A DNA stretch of 50,737 nucleotides from Chitinophagaceae bacterium (GCA_016787135.1 JAEUVK010000088.1:1-50737); one strand, 5' to 3'; numbered from the stretch's first letter, positions 42,111 to 50,737 are shown. The notes: a model not told the origin generated them from the letters alone. Program-made: numbers and translations.

Positions 42111-43085
42111 CTAACGGGAAGCATTGACTGTTTTTGATTCTAATTTTTGTTTGTAGGAACGGAATGCATTTACGAGGTCGTCCACTATCTCGTTCTGTCC
42201 TTTATCACTATTGATGTATTCTTCCTCTTCTTTATTGGAAATAAAGCCGATCTCTACAAGTACGCTTGGCATACCTGTGGCTTGTAAGACCCAGATACCC
42301 GTATGGTTTCTTTGTTTCACCCCGCGGCTTACACGGCCTGTTTCTACAAATTCTTTTTCGATCATATCCGCCAGGTTCAGGCTTTTCCTGAAATATTGCT
42401 GGGCATAGATCAGCATGCGGGCTTTTTCGGCCGGGTCGGAAGGATCAGGTAATGTAAGAGTTGTGGTAGAATCTGTTTCCAGTTCACCGTAGTTGTCTTC
42501 GTTCCTGTTAACAGAATTCACCTTGTCATCATTCTTGTTCACAGCCCATATATAGGTTTCTGTGCCATGGGCCACATTTTCCTTCCAGACGTTTGCATAG
42601 GAATACCTGTATGCTGTAACTGTTTTCTTTTTCTTTCCTTTGCCAACAGTTTTTTTATAAGGCGTTTTTCCTGTTACCACCTTTTCATACCATCCGCCGG
42701 GACGCCTTCCTGCGGAATTGCAATGAATGGCTATGAACAGATCGCCACCGGATGTATTGGCAAGATCGGCACGATACCTCAATCCTTCATCCTTCGTTCT
42801 TTTATTGCCGGCCATTATATCTTCGGTACGGGTATAAACTATCTTCAGATCAGGAAATTCGTTTTCAAGAGCTTTCCCGAATTTTAATGCTACCGACAGG
42901 CTTACTTCTGCCTCTGTGGAAAAAAGCCCCTTTGCGCCAGGGTCAATACCACCGTGACCCGGATCGATGATCAGCGTCTTAACAGTAGCTTTTGGTGGAG
43001 TAGTACTGTTTTTATTTTTGGGAGAAAATGATACAAGAAAAATGCAGAAGGAAAAAACTGCAATAACCAGTAACGTCCGTTTCAT
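42111..43085 (-). CDS. N-acetylmuramoyl-L-alanine amidase (amidase_3)
   Basis: 324 residues; cuts the bond between MurNAc and the stem peptide during cell division and wall turnover. The N-terminal hydrophobic segment (about 4-20) is a signal peptide or anchor. Zinc-site motifs are IIDPGHGGIDPGAKG (H44), the acidic residue in FSTEAEVSLSVAL (E58/E60), DLFIAIHCNSAG (H121) and the catalytic Glu in PSVLVEIGFISNKEEEEY. An insertion after H121 (about 130-220, with VTGKTPYKKTVGKGKKKKTV) is longer than in AmiC and may regulate access. It is divergent from lptD. Confidence 0.93.
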   Translation of the reverse strand: MKRTLLVIAVFSFCIFLVSFSPKNKNSTTPPKATVKTLIIDPGHGGIDPGAKGLFSTEAEVSLSVALKFGKALENEFPDLKIVYTRTEDIMAGNKRTKDEGLRYRADLANTSGGDLFIAIHCNSAGRRPGGWYEKVVTGKTPYKKTVGKGKKKKTVTAYRYSYANVWKENVAHGTETYIWAVNKNDDKVNSVNRNEDNYGELETDSTTTLTLPDPSDPAEKARMLIYAQQYFRKSLNLADMIEKEFVETGRVSRGVKQRNHTGIWVLQATGMPSVLVEIGFISNKEEEEYINSDKGQNEIVDDLVNAFRSYKQKLESKTVNASR

Positions 43086-43132
43086 GATGGATCTTCCGTT
43101 TTTATGGGTTCGTTATTATTAATCTTCACAAA

Positions 43133-43160
43133 TTGTTTAGGCCTGAAAGATTTACTTTTG
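43133..43160 (+). promoter_or_regulatory. Promoter of lptD
   Basis: TTG at 43133-43135, 17 bases and TACTTTTG at 43153-43160 match the Bacteroidota promoter. The lptD ATG is 10 bases further on, so the transcript would be almost leaderless. Confidence 0.65.
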
Positions 43161-43170
43161 CCTCAACCGT

Positions 43171-45942
43171 ATGAAGCAACTGCACGAATTTACTTCAAAA
43201 TTCCTTTTTAGCGCAATATTGACTGTTGCTATCTTTTGTACACTAACGTGCAGGGTAGAAGCTCAGCGTATTACGGGGCGGAATATTACCAGACCTTTAA
43301 CAGGCGCAGATACGGTCAAACCCCGTTTGCCTAACGCCACAGCACCCCGTGTTATTGCCAACACTGCAGATACAAAGGCAATTTCTGATTCATCCCGGCT
43401 AAATAACGACTCCCTTCCTTTGCGAACAGATACGTTTTCCCTGAAGCTTTCGAAAGACACATTGGATGCGCCGGTCAATTATGCTGCCGACGATTCGGCC
43501 GTGGTGCTTATTGCCGATAAGAGGATTATCTTATACGGGAAAACAAAAACCGAATACAAAGATATTAACCTGACGGCCCCGCAGGTGGAACTCGACCAGC
43601 AGTCGCAGGTGCTTACCGCCTATAACCACAAAGACAGTACCGGACAGGTAACAGAAGAGGCCCATTTTGTACAGGGCGAGAATTCATTTACCAGTGATAC
43701 GATCCGATATAATTTTAAAACACAGAAGGGGTTTACTATCAATACGATCACGCAACAGGGCGAAATGTTTGTGCATGGTGCACAGGTAAAGAAAGTGGAT
43801 GAGAAGGTCACTTTCGTCAAGAACGGTTTATTTACAACCTGTAATCTGGATGAACCGCATTTTGCATTCAAAGCAGAAAGGATAAAAGTGGTCAATCAGA
43901 AACTGGCCGTTTCGGGGCCTGCTCACCCTGAGTTCGAAGGGGTACCGGTGCCGGTCATTCTTCCTTTTGGCTTTTTCCCGCTGAGCCAGGGAAGGCATTC
44001 GGGATTATTACCTCCGCAGTTTGAGACCAATGACCAGTTTGGTATCGGTCTTACTAACCTGGGCTATTATAAAGTGATGAATAATTACTGGGATGTGAAA
44101 GTATATGGCAACATCTATTCCTACGGCGGATGGTCGGCCAATATAAATCCTACTTACCGTAAACGTTATCGCTACAGCGGCGCTTTCAATTTCGGCCTTC
44201 AAAGAACAAAATTCAATTTCAAGGGCGACCCTGATTATTTCACTAATAAGAGTTACACCCTTACGTGGAATCACCAGGTGGACAGCCGTGCCAGACCCGG
44301 TACCACTTTTTCGGCAAGTGTGAATGCCAGTTCTACCAGCTACAATAAATATGTATCCAATAATCCGATGCAGAATTACAATAACCTGCTGGGCTCTTCG
44401 ATCGCTTATTCCAAAACATGGACATCGCAGGGGGCAAAATCCAATAACTATAACCTGACGGTAAGTGCCAACCACAACCAGAATAACCAGACCGGCCTGG
44501 TGAGCCTGAGCTTGCCGGATATAGGTTTTTCTGTCAGCACGATGTATCCTTTTCAAAAGGCGGAATCAGTGGGTTCTAAAAAATGGTATGAGCAACTTGG
44601 TATAGGATACAATGGTAACTTCAGGAACCAGCTCGCTTTTTATGATTCGGCATTCAAACTACGCAACCTGATAGATACGCTGCAATGGGGTGCCAGGCAT
44701 AGCATTCCCATTACGTTATCATTGCCACCGATACTTGGTGGCGCTGTAGTGGTGTCGCCCTCTATTTCTTATTCGCAGGTATGGATCAACCAGAAGTTTC
44801 AACGTACATGGAACAATACCACGAAGAAGATTGATACAACGGTCACAAAAGGGTTTTACATGGATCACCAGTCATCCATGGGCATCAGTTTCAACACCGC
44901 CCTGTATGGGACCTATCAGTTCAAAAAATCAAAAATATATGCGATCCGTCATGTGATCAGGCCTTCCATCAGCTTGAATTATCAGCCTGATCTTTCCGGT
45001 AAGCATTTTTACACTACACAGGTAGATACATCAGGATACACTGCCCGCTTCTCTGAATTTGAAGGAGCATTATATACAGGTTTCGGTGAAGGCCGTTATG
45101 GTGGTATGAGCTTCCAACTGGATAATAACCTGGAGATGAAACTACGGCCTAAAAAGTCGAAAGAGAGTACCGATACGACAGGGGAGAAACCAGATTACAA
45201 AAAGATCAGGCTCATTGACGGATATGGTTTTTCCACCAGCTATAATTTCTTTGCTGATTCCATGAAACTGGCGCCCTTTCAGATGTACTTCCGCACCAAC
45301 CTTTTTGATAAGATCAATATCTCCGCCAATGCAACTATGGACCCTTATCAGACAGATTCAAGGGGGCGAAGCATTAACAAGTATGCGTGGAGCAGCGGTA
45401 AGTTCAAACCAGGGCGTATCACTACCGGAAGCGTTTCGCTTTCGACCAATTTTCAAAGCAAACCAAGAGATGATAAAAAGGAGAAACAAAAGCAGCAGCA
45501 ACTGAATGCGCTGAAAGGCGATCCCACTTTGATAGGCGATCAGCAACGGTTACTCGATTACATGCGGCAGAACCCGTCTGAGTTTGTTGATTTCAATATT
45601 CCCTGGTCGTTCAACTTGTCGTACTCATTATATTTCCGTGAGCAGTTCAAATCTGATTACAGCGGTTTTGAAAAGATATTTACTTCTACGGCCAACTTCA
45701 GCGGCAATTTCAGCCTGACGCCGAAATGGATGTTCAGTGTGAATGGCTACTATGATATCGATACCCGTTCACTGCAAACTTTCCAGATGTCCATCTCAAG
45801 GGAAATGCACTGCTGGCAGATGTCTATCAATGTAACCCCGATCGGCCCATACCGGTATTTCAATTTTACCATTAATCCCAAGTCGGGCATATTGCAGGAC
45901 CTGCGCATCAACCGTACCCGGTCATTCTATACTGGTTACTGA
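43171..45942 (+). CDS. lptD: LPS-assembly outer-membrane protein LptD
   Basis: 923 residues. A signal peptide (about 1-30, cleavage near VEAQ) is followed by a low-complexity Thr/Asp-rich segment, then an OstA N-terminal domain at about 110-235 (IILYGKTKTEYKDINLTAPQ, TITQQGEMFVHGAQVKKVDE). The LptD signature CNLDEPHFAFKAERIKV and the turn GFFPLSQGRHSGLLPPQFE follow. The C-terminal 600 residues form the barrel, ending LRINRTRSFYTGY. It inserts lipopolysaccharide into the outer leaflet of the outer membrane. An unusual Lys/Gln-rich stretch (DDKKEKQKQQQLNA, about 768-781) interrupts the barrel, probably as a periplasmic or surface loop. Confidence 0.92.
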   Translation: MKQLHEFTSKFLFSAILTVAIFCTLTCRVEAQRITGRNITRPLTGADTVKPRLPNATAPRVIANTADTKAISDSSRLNNDSLPLRTDTFSLKLSKDTLDAPVNYAADDSAVVLIADKRIILYGKTKTEYKDINLTAPQVELDQQSQVLTAYNHKDSTGQVTEEAHFVQGENSFTSDTIRYNFKTQKGFTINTITQQGEMFVHGAQVKKVDEKVTFVKNGLFTTCNLDEPHFAFKAERIKVVNQKLAVSGPAHPEFEGVPVPVILPFGFFPLSQGRHSGLLPPQFETNDQFGIGLTNLGYYKVMNNYWDVKVYGNIYSYGGWSANINPTYRKRYRYSGAFNFGLQRTKFNFKGDPDYFTNKSYTLTWNHQVDSRARPGTTFSASVNASSTSYNKYVSNNPMQNYNNLLGSSIAYSKTWTSQGAKSNNYNLTVSANHNQNNQTGLVSLSLPDIGFSVSTMYPFQKAESVGSKKWYEQLGIGYNGNFRNQLAFYDSAFKLRNLIDTLQWGARHSIPITLSLPPILGGAVVVSPSISYSQVWINQKFQRTWNNTTKKIDTTVTKGFYMDHQSSMGISFNTALYGTYQFKKSKIYAIRHVIRPSISLNYQPDLSGKHFYTTQVDTSGYTARFSEFEGALYTGFGEGRYGGMSFQLDNNLEMKLRPKKSKESTDTTGEKPDYKKIRLIDGYGFSTSYNFFADSMKLAPFQMYFRTNLFDKINISANATMDPYQTDSRGRSINKYAWSSGKFKPGRITTGSVSLSTNFQSKPRDDKKEKQKQQQLNALKGDPTLIGDQQRLLDYMRQNPSEFVDFNIPWSFNLSYSLYFREQFKSDYSGFEKIFTSTANFSGNFSLTPKWMFSVNGYYDIDTRSLQTFQMSISREMHCWQMSINVTPIGPYRYFNFTINPKSGILQDLRINRTRSFYTGY

Positions 45943-46676
45943 TCTTTGTTTTTTACGTAATGATCTTTCATCAGCAGGAATACTATCTCCTTTAACTGTT
46001 CAGGGGACAGTTTACCGGGTTCTACCGGTTCCAAAAAGTGCATACGCAGTTTATAAGGAATGAAATAAAAGGTTTTATTGACGGGCAACGCTTTTTTGGT
46101 ATTAAAGATGATAGCAGGAATGATAGCTGTATTGGTCTCAACGGCCAGCTTGAAGGCGCCGTCATAGAATTTTTTCAATGGCTCATCAGTACGGTTGCGT
46201 GTACCTTCCGGGTAAATACACATATGCATTCCTTTTTGCAGGACGGTTTTCATTTCTTCAAAACTCTTGCGACGGCTTGCCTCACTTTTCCTGTCCACCA
46301 ATACCGACCCTTTACTGTAAAACCATCCAAACAGCGGAATCTTTGCAAAAGATGTTTTAGCGATCGTTTTATTGGCTCCGGGTATGAACGGGCAGGATAG
46401 TGGTACATCCAGTAATGAATTGTGGTTGCAGGTAACGATAAATGCCCGGTCTTTTACAAAATTTTCTTTGCCTGATACTTTTAAAGGGCAACCTACCAGG
46501 CGTAGCCAGACTAACATCCATATTTTGGCGATCCGGATAAAAACAGCCGTCCCTTTGGGATCCGGCAGCAGGTAAGTGACCATTGAAGGAATAAATATGA
46601 TCAGGAAGGTGACTACGAAACTAATGATGGCCCATACTGCCCATAATCGTCCGGCTATTTCTTTAACTACTTTCAT
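45936..46676 (-). CDS. plsC: 1-acyl-sn-glycerol-3-phosphate acyltransferase
   Basis: 246 residues; adds the second acyl chain to lysophosphatidic acid in phospholipid synthesis. The catalytic HX4D motif is NHNSLLD (H85, D90) and the glycerophosphate-binding motif is PEGTR (156-160). An N-terminal membrane segment (VWAIISFVVTFLIIFIPSMV) anchors it in the inner membrane. Its 3' end overlaps that of convergent lptD by seven bases. The GNAT gene lies seven bases upstream on the same strand, so they form an operon. Confidence 0.93.
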   Translation of the reverse strand: MKVVKEIAGRLWAVWAIISFVVTFLIIFIPSMVTYLLPDPKGTAVFIRIAKIWMLVWLRLVGCPLKVSGKENFVKDRAFIVTCNHNSLLDVPLSCPFIPGANKTIAKTSFAKIPLFGWFYSKGSVLVDRKSEASRRKSFEEMKTVLQKGMHMCIYPEGTRNRTDEPLKKFYDGAFKLAVETNTAIIPAIIFNTKKALPVNKTFYFIPYKLRMHFLEPVEPGKLSPEQLKEIVFLLMKDHYVKNKDQ

Positions 46677-46683
46677 ATTGTTA

Positions 46684-47268
46684 TTATTCCATATCAGAAA
46701 AGATGGTCTTTTGTAACCCGGGCCACTCGTCTTTTACTACGCTGTAATAGATAGAACTTCTGCGCCGGTTATTCCACATGGTCATGTGACTGCGCAGGAC
46801 GCCTTCAGCAATACCGCCTGCATTTTCCAGGCCTTTCCTTGCCCTTGCATTCTCTTCGTCTGTTTTGAATTCTATTCTTTCAAAGTTCAGTTCTTCAAAA
46901 GCATATTTCATCATCACATACTTTGCATGTTTGTTCAGTCCTGTACTCCTGAAATCTTTTCCCAGCCAGCTCCACCCGATCTCGGCACGCAGATCGTACA
47001 AAGAGATGTTTCCAAGACTGCTGCTGCCGGCAATTTTCCCGGTTTGTTTATCAATGATCGTAAAGGGCCTTCTTGTATTGGATGCTTTATCGGCAAACGC
47101 CATTTCGAACCATCTTTGTAATTGTTTCTCATCTCCAAGGTTCAATGAAAAATAATACCACATATCCGCATCCTGTTTCGCCAGCTCAAGAAATATGGCA
47201 TAGTCATCCACCCTGAGCGGCCTCAGCAAAGCTCTTTTGGTTTCCAATGTCAGATCAAATGGTATCAT
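46684..47268 (-). CDS. GNAT-family N-acetyltransferase (RimJ/RimL type)
   Basis: 194 residues. The order PFDLTLETKRALLRPLRVDD (strand 1), RRPFTIIDKQTGKIAGSSSL, EIGWSWLGKDFRSTGLNKHA with the acetyl-CoA loop, and FEELNFERIEFKTDEENARA then RKGLENAGGIAEGVLR is typical of RimJ/RimL-like acetyltransferases. The CoA loop is Lys/Arg-rich but lacks a perfect RxxGxG/A. The acceptor may be a protein N-terminus or an amine; it cannot be specified. It lies seven bases upstream of plsC and 42 bases downstream of ung, all on the minus strand. Confidence 0.87.
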   Translation of the reverse strand: MIPFDLTLETKRALLRPLRVDDYAIFLELAKQDADMWYYFSLNLGDEKQLQRWFEMAFADKASNTRRPFTIIDKQTGKIAGSSSLGNISLYDLRAEIGWSWLGKDFRSTGLNKHAKYVMMKYAFEELNFERIEFKTDEENARARKGLENAGGIAEGVLRSHMTMWNNRRRSSIYYSVVKDEWPGLQKTIFSDME

Positions 47269-47310
47269 ATTCTTACAATTGACTAATAACTCTTAACTCC
47301 CGACTCCGCC

Positions 47311-47982
47311 TTACAAACTCCAATCTACCGGGTCAGTTCCATTATTTACCAGGTACGCATTTGCTTTGGAAAAATGTTTGCAGCCAAAGAATCCTCCGCT
47401 GGCAGAAAGGGGGGAGGGGTGAACGCTTCTTAATACGAGGTGTTTTGTATCATCTATCAACACTCTTTTTTCCTGTGCAAATTTTCCCCATAGCATGAAT
47501 ACAACATGTTCCTTTAACTGCGATATTTTTTTGATCACGGTATCAGTGAACTCAGCCCAGCCGATCTTTGCATGGCTCATCGGCTCTCCGGCACGTACGG
47601 TCAATGAAGCATTCAATAAAAAAACTCCCTGTTGTGCCCAGTGTGTCAGGTTCCCATGACCGGGCATTTTTATGCCAATATCATCATGCAGTTCTTTAAA
47701 AATGTTCACAAGCGACGGGGGTGGTGGCACACCATTTTGTACAGAAAAACAAAGTCCATGCGCCTGACCCGGGCCGTGGTAAGGATCTTGTCCCAGTATC
47801 ACCACTTTTACTTTAGCAAAAGGAGTTGTATTGAACGCATTAAAGATCAAAGGGCCGGGCGGATAGATCGTTTTGCCCTGTGACCTCTCTGTTTTCAAAT
47901 GAAGAACGATCTGCTGGAAATAAGGCTTGCTGAATTCGTCTTTAAGGATATCCTTCCAGCTTTCTTCAATTTTTACATCCAT
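47311..47982 (-). CDS. ung: Uracil-DNA glycosylase
   Basis: 223 residues; removes uracil from DNA in base-excision repair. The water-activating motif is [20 protein letters not shown] with D66, and the DNA-intercalation motif is [15 protein letters not shown] with H189. [16 protein letters not shown] provides the uracil-specific Asn. The length matches E. coli Ung (229). It is transcribed away from the tRNA-Arg promoter, whose TTTG box is 14 bases upstream of this start codon. Confidence 0.97.
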   Translation of the reverse strand: MDVKIEESWKDILKDEFSKPYFQQIVLHLKTERSQGKTIYPPGPLIFNAFNTTPFAKVKVVILGQDPYHGPGQAHGLCFSVQNGVPPPPSLVNIFKELHDDIGIKMPGHGNLTHWAQQGVFLLNASLTVRAGEPMSHAKIGWAEFTDTVIKKISQLKEHVVFMLWGKFAQEKRVLIDDTKHLVLRSVHPSPLSASGGFFGCKHFSKANAYLVNNGTDPVDWSL

Positions 47983-47996
47983 GAATGATAATTGAC

Positions 47997-48027
47997 TTTG
48001 GCTGCAAGCTAAAAAAAATTATCTTTG
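47997..48027 (+). promoter_or_regulatory. Promoter of tRNA-Arg
   Basis: TTTG at 47997-48000, exactly 19 bases and TATCTTTG at 48020-48027: a textbook Bacteroidota housekeeping promoter, 18 bases before the mature tRNA 5' end. Confidence 0.8.
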
Positions 48028-48045
48028 CCGCCTGCTTTAAAAACC

Positions 48046-48119
48046 GGTCCGGTAGCTCAGTTGAATAGAGCAACTGCCTTCTAAGCAGTAGGTCATTGGT
48101 TTGAATCCAATCCGGATCA
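48046..48119 (+). tRNA. tRNA-Arg (anticodon UCU)
   Basis: 74 bases folding as a full cloverleaf. Acceptor arms GGTCCGG (48046-48052) and CCGGATC (48112-48118) pair with one G-T, then discriminator A. The D arm contains TAGCTCAGTTGAATAGAGCA. The anticodon stem ACTGC/GCAGT encloses the loop CTTCTAA, giving anticodon TCT, which reads AGA/AGG arginine codons. The T arm is ATTGG-TTTGAATC-CAAT. CCA is not encoded. It has its own promoter and terminator. Confidence 0.96.
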
Positions 48120-48120
48120 C

Positions 48121-48155
48121 AAAAAGCGTCCCGTTTCAAACGGGACGCTTTTTCT
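48121..48155 (+). terminator. Strong terminator after tRNA-Arg
   Basis: AAAAAGCGTCCCGTTT (48121-48136) pairs perfectly with 48138-48153, ending in TTTTT and CTT. The stem is symmetric, so it can also end the minus-strand transcript from 48199-48723. Confidence 0.92.
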
Positions 48156-48198
48156 TATAAATATCTATGTATTGCCGAGCGCCGTTGTACCACTTTCC

Positions 48199-48723
48199 TT
48201 ACATTCCCGGCAAACGAAAGCTATCCAGGAATACATTCACTTTGGTCTCCGGTAATTCCTTTTGGTCTGTACCATAAGCATACAGAACACCGATGAACTT
48301 CCCGTCCGTCCAGCTTTTTACCTTCCAGTTGTCTTTTGTCTCATCCATCCAGTAATCAATTATGCCGCGGGTATCTTCACGGCCTTTCAGGCGGTGGCCT
48401 TTTCCGTATCCTGTGGCTGACCTGATCTTAAAAGTGGTCTTCAGGTAATCCAGGTAAGCTATCATCATGTCTTCTGCATCACTTAAGGAAGTAATGGCAA
48501 CTTTGAGCTGTACACATATTATTCCATAATGTATTCCGTCATTGAGGCATTCCTGTGTTGTGATGGCTGAAGAATCTTCGCTATAATTGACATCCCGTTT
48601 TGAAGGCTCACAAAAGAAATAGGCGGAACAGCCGGTACTGCCGATGGGATATTTTTTGATGGATTGGCTGAAAGAAGTATTTAACAAAAGCAAAAGCGCA
48701 AAAATAGACGGCAGCTTTTTCAT
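48199..48723 (-). CDS. Secreted protein of unknown function
   Basis: 174 residues with a signal peptide (MKKLPSIFALLLLLNTSFSQ). The mature part has CSAYFFCEPSKRDVNYSEDS near its start (two Cys), CLNDGIHYGIICVQLK (two more Cys) and a C-terminal alpha/beta pattern with AEDMMIAYLDYLKTTFKI and GVLYAYGTDQKELPETKVNV. Four cysteines could form two disulfides in the periplasm. No family is recognised. It is divergent from hutH and ends just before the tRNA terminator, which it probably shares. Confidence 0.75.
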   Translation of the reverse strand: MKKLPSIFALLLLLNTSFSQSIKKYPIGSTGCSAYFFCEPSKRDVNYSEDSSAITTQECLNDGIHYGIICVQLKVAITSLSDAEDMMIAYLDYLKTTFKIRSATGYGKGHRLKGREDTRGIIDYWMDETKDNWKVKSWTDGKFIGVLYAYGTDQKELPETKVNVFLDSFRLPGM

Positions 48724-48820
48724 ATCCTGTTTTTATAAAGATATAAACCCCGGACAGGTAAAATACTACCCTTTAGGCGGTATTTGAGTTAATCCTTTAC
48801 TTTGGGCAATATTTCATGTT

Positions 48821-50383
48821 ATGGATAAAGTATTTAATTACGGTGCGGATCATCTGTCCGTGGATACAGTGCTGGCACTGGCTGCAGGCAAATGCAAAGG
48901 TATATTGAATGCGGAGATCATCCGTAAAATAAAAAAGAGCCAGCAGGACGTAAGTGCAATCGTAGAAAATGACAGAACTGTGTATGGGATCAATACAGGG
49001 TTCGGTATTTTGTCCAATACAAAGATATCTGAAGAAGATACAGCAACCTTACAATATAAGATACTCCAAAGCCACAGTGTAGGAGTGGGCGATCCTATTC
49101 CGGCGGAGATAGCAAAGATCATGCTCATCACCAAAGTACATGCACTGGCCAAAGGTTTTTCCGGTGTCAGATCAGAAACACTCGAACGTATCGCCTGGCA
49201 TATAGAGAACGATGTGATACCTGTTGTGCCGGAAAAGGGGAGTGTTGGAGCTTCCGGTGACCTGGCGCCGCTATCCCATTTGTTTTTACCATTGATAGGG
49301 TTAGGAGAAGTTATTTATAAGGGGACCAGGTACAAGGCGCAGGAACTGCTGAATAGATTTTCATTGCAGCCAGTTCAACTTGGGCCAAAAGAAGGATTGG
49401 CATTGATCAACGGAACGCAATTCATCCTTGCTTATGCGGTAAAGGCAGTGCAAAGAATGCACAACTGCCTGGAAGCGGCAGATATTATCGGCGCTATGAG
49501 TCTTGAGGCATTGACCGGCACCAAAGCGCCGTTTGATGAACGACTGCACGAGCTGCGCCCTTATAATGGAAATAAGCTGGTGGCACAACGACTAAGATTG
49601 TTGTTACATGATTCAGCGATCATGCAAAGCCATGTGGATTGCGGACGGGTGCAGGACCCTTATTCACTTCGTTGTATGCCGCAGGTACATGGTGCTTCGC
49701 GGAATGCGTGGCTACATTTAAAAGAGCTCACCGAAACCGAACTTGATTCCGTCACCGATAATCCAATCATCTTTTCTGCAGATGATACGATCAGTGGCGG
49801 CAATTTTCATGGACAGCCATTAGCGTTGCCATTGGATTATGCCTGTTTTGCGGCTGCAGAGATCGGCAACATCAGTGACCGCCGCTGCTATCTCTTGCTC
49901 GAAGGTAAATGGGGGCTACCCATGCTGCTGATGAAGGATGTGGGATTGAACAGCGGCTTTATGATCCCGCAATACACTACCGCTGCATTGGTGACCGAGA
50001 ATAAAACATTGTGTTTTCCTGCCAGTGCTGACAGCATCCCGACATCACTGGGGCAGGAAGACCATGTGAGTATGGGCAGCATCAGCGGAAGAAAGCTCAG
50101 TCGTGTGCTGGATAACCTTGAATTCATCCTTGCTATTGAACTGATGAGTGCCTGCCAGGCTATTGAATTCAGGAGACCATTAAAGAGCAGTGAGATACTT
50201 GAGTTTGCTCATGACCATGTCAGGCATTCGGTCAGTTTTGCCGAAGAGGACAGGATATTTGCAGAGGATATCAAAAAGATCACGGATATCATTAAAGATT
50301 TTTCATTTGTAGAGAAAGTAGATGAGTTTGCTAAAGCGAAAGGCGTACAGCTAAACAGGGACTTTGAAGGATTCCGCTTATGA
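48821..50383 (+). CDS. hutH: Histidine ammonia-lyase
   Basis: 520 residues of the aromatic amino acid lyase family, using the self-formed MIO cofactor from A144-S145-G146 in GSVGASGDLAPLSHL. Other active-site parts are the Tyr in VYGINTGFG (residue 55) and QDPYSLRCMPQVHGASR. SHSVGVGDP around residue 85 resembles histidine rather than phenylalanine/tyrosine lyases. It converts histidine to urocanate and ammonia. The other hut genes (hutU, hutI, hutG) are not in this window, so a role in full histidine degradation depends on genes elsewhere; a related lyase specificity is possible. Confidence 0.9.
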   Translation: MDKVFNYGADHLSVDTVLALAAGKCKGILNAEIIRKIKKSQQDVSAIVENDRTVYGINTGFGILSNTKISEEDTATLQYKILQSHSVGVGDPIPAEIAKIMLITKVHALAKGFSGVRSETLERIAWHIENDVIPVVPEKGSVGASGDLAPLSHLFLPLIGLGEVIYKGTRYKAQELLNRFSLQPVQLGPKEGLALINGTQFILAYAVKAVQRMHNCLEAADIIGAMSLEALTGTKAPFDERLHELRPYNGNKLVAQRLRLLLHDSAIMQSHVDCGRVQDPYSLRCMPQVHGASRNAWLHLKELTETELDSVTDNPIIFSADDTISGGNFHGQPLALPLDYACFAAAEIGNISDRRCYLLLEGKWGLPMLLMKDVGLNSGFMIPQYTTAALVTENKTLCFPASADSIPTSLGQEDHVSMGSISGRKLSRVLDNLEFILAIELMSACQAIEFRRPLKSSEILEFAHDHVRHSVSFAEEDRIFAEDIKKITDIIKDFSFVEKVDEFAKAKGVQLNRDFEGFRL

Positions 50384-50425
50384 TTTTGTTGCCGGGCTGC
50401 ACAACAGAAGAGTGTAATTCCATCG

Positions 50426-50737
50426 TCAGACCATGGTATGTATCCGCATAGCCGACTCTAATGCCAGGGTGATCATTTTGTCCAATGACCTTTCCCGCTG
50501 GTCAATGCTCATCTTTTCATGTGTAGGTATGACATCTGAAACCGTCAGCAAACAGGCTGCTGTTTTATTCAAATATTGTGCATTTGCAAATAAAGCAAAG
50601 GCTTCCATCTCTACCGCCATACAGTTGTGTTCGATTACGATCTCCGGCATTCCACTGGTGGCCCGGTAGAAAACATCACTTGAGTGGATGTTACCTGTTC
50701 TTATATCTGTATTTTGAGATTTAGCGGTTTCATTGAT
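50426..50737 (-). CDS. deoD: Purine nucleoside phosphorylase (DeoD type), C-terminal part
   Basis: The gene runs off the right edge; 103 C-terminal residues are visible. RTGNIHSSDVFYRA, AVEMEAFALFANAQYL and LLTVSDVIPTHEKMS match DeoD-type phosphorylases. VEMEA contains the ribose-binding residues and SDVIP the base-binding Asp. It splits purine nucleosides with phosphate in salvage. It is convergent with hutH, 42 bases apart, with no obvious terminator between. Confidence 0.88.
   Translation of the reverse strand: MNETAKSQNTDIRTGNIHSSDVFYRATSGMPEIVIEHNCMAVEMEAFALFANAQYLNKTAACLLTVSDVIPTHEKMSIDQRERSLDKMITLALESAMRIHTMV

Noticed and set aside
44008..44556. 182-codon minus-strand open frame inside lptD
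   Set aside because: Antisense shadow of the LptD barrel; no start context or family.

Overview
The window looks like chromosomal DNA of a Bacteroidota bacterium, most likely a member of the Chitinophagaceae or a close relative. The evidence is a SusC/SusD outer-membrane pair, several promoters of the Bacteroidota type (TTG, 17-20 bases, TAnnTTTG), a fused SpmA-SpmB protein, the amidase / MCE / OstA-like envelope cluster, Bacteroidota-style SdhCAB, and little use of Shine-Dalgarno sites. The family assignment is inferred from gene types and order; no 16S gene is present. There is no insertion sequence, prophage, CRISPR array or resistance gene. Most of the window is core metabolism and envelope biogenesis.

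Layout. 1-3.6 kb (minus): a partial class I fructose-bisphosphate aldolase, cysM, cysE and a class II aldolase. 3.7-7.8 kb (minus): a kinase-like orphan, a metal-receptor-type binding protein without a signal peptide, a 750-base gene-poor stretch with unusual G/T-rich repeats, and a cystathionine beta-synthase. 7.9-9.8 kb: an ECF sigma factor with its anti-sigma factor, and a divergent DUF6249 membrane protein. All three appear tied together by three copies of one ECF-type promoter. 9.8-12 kb (minus): TPM-domain lipoprotein and S41 protease. 12-13.8 kb (plus): amino-sugar kinase and murQ (cell-wall sugar recycling). 13.76-18.8 kb (plus): thrABC behind a threonine/isoleucine leader peptide. 18.8-23.1 kb (plus): an unknown protein and sdhCAB. 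23.1-30.2 kb: a small secreted protein, a very large outer-membrane-type protein, ychF and an SpmA-SpmB fusion. 30.2-37.5 kb (minus): DUF4397 lipoprotein, SusD, SusC, a DeoR-type regulator and a small barrel protein. 37.8-39.1 kb (plus): nhaD. 39.1-47.3 kb: OstA-like, MCE, amidase, lptD, plsC and a GNAT enzyme. 47.3-50.7 kb: ung, tRNA-Arg(UCU), a small secreted protein, hutH and the 3' end of deoD.

How the genes work together. cysE and cysM form a one-base-spaced serine-to-cysteine unit. thrABC takes aspartate to threonine and carries its own attenuation-type leader. sdhCAB is a complete complex II. Amidase, MCE, OstA-like protein, LptD and PlsC form an envelope block. SusC, SusD and the DUF4397 protein form a nutrient-uptake locus whose substrate cannot be read from this window because no glycoside hydrolase is linked to it.

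The most interesting signals are regulatory rather than enzymatic: (i) three same-spaced ECF promoters at the sigma factor / DUF6249 junction; (ii) the thr leader peptide with its stop codon in the loop of a perfect hairpin; (iii) a covarying hairpin element abutting thrC and just upstream of sdhB; (iv) several unrelated heptanucleotide tandem repeats in promoter-proximal spacers; (v) the G/T-rich repeat block at about 5.84-6.15 kb. I found no convincing wholly new multi-gene system.
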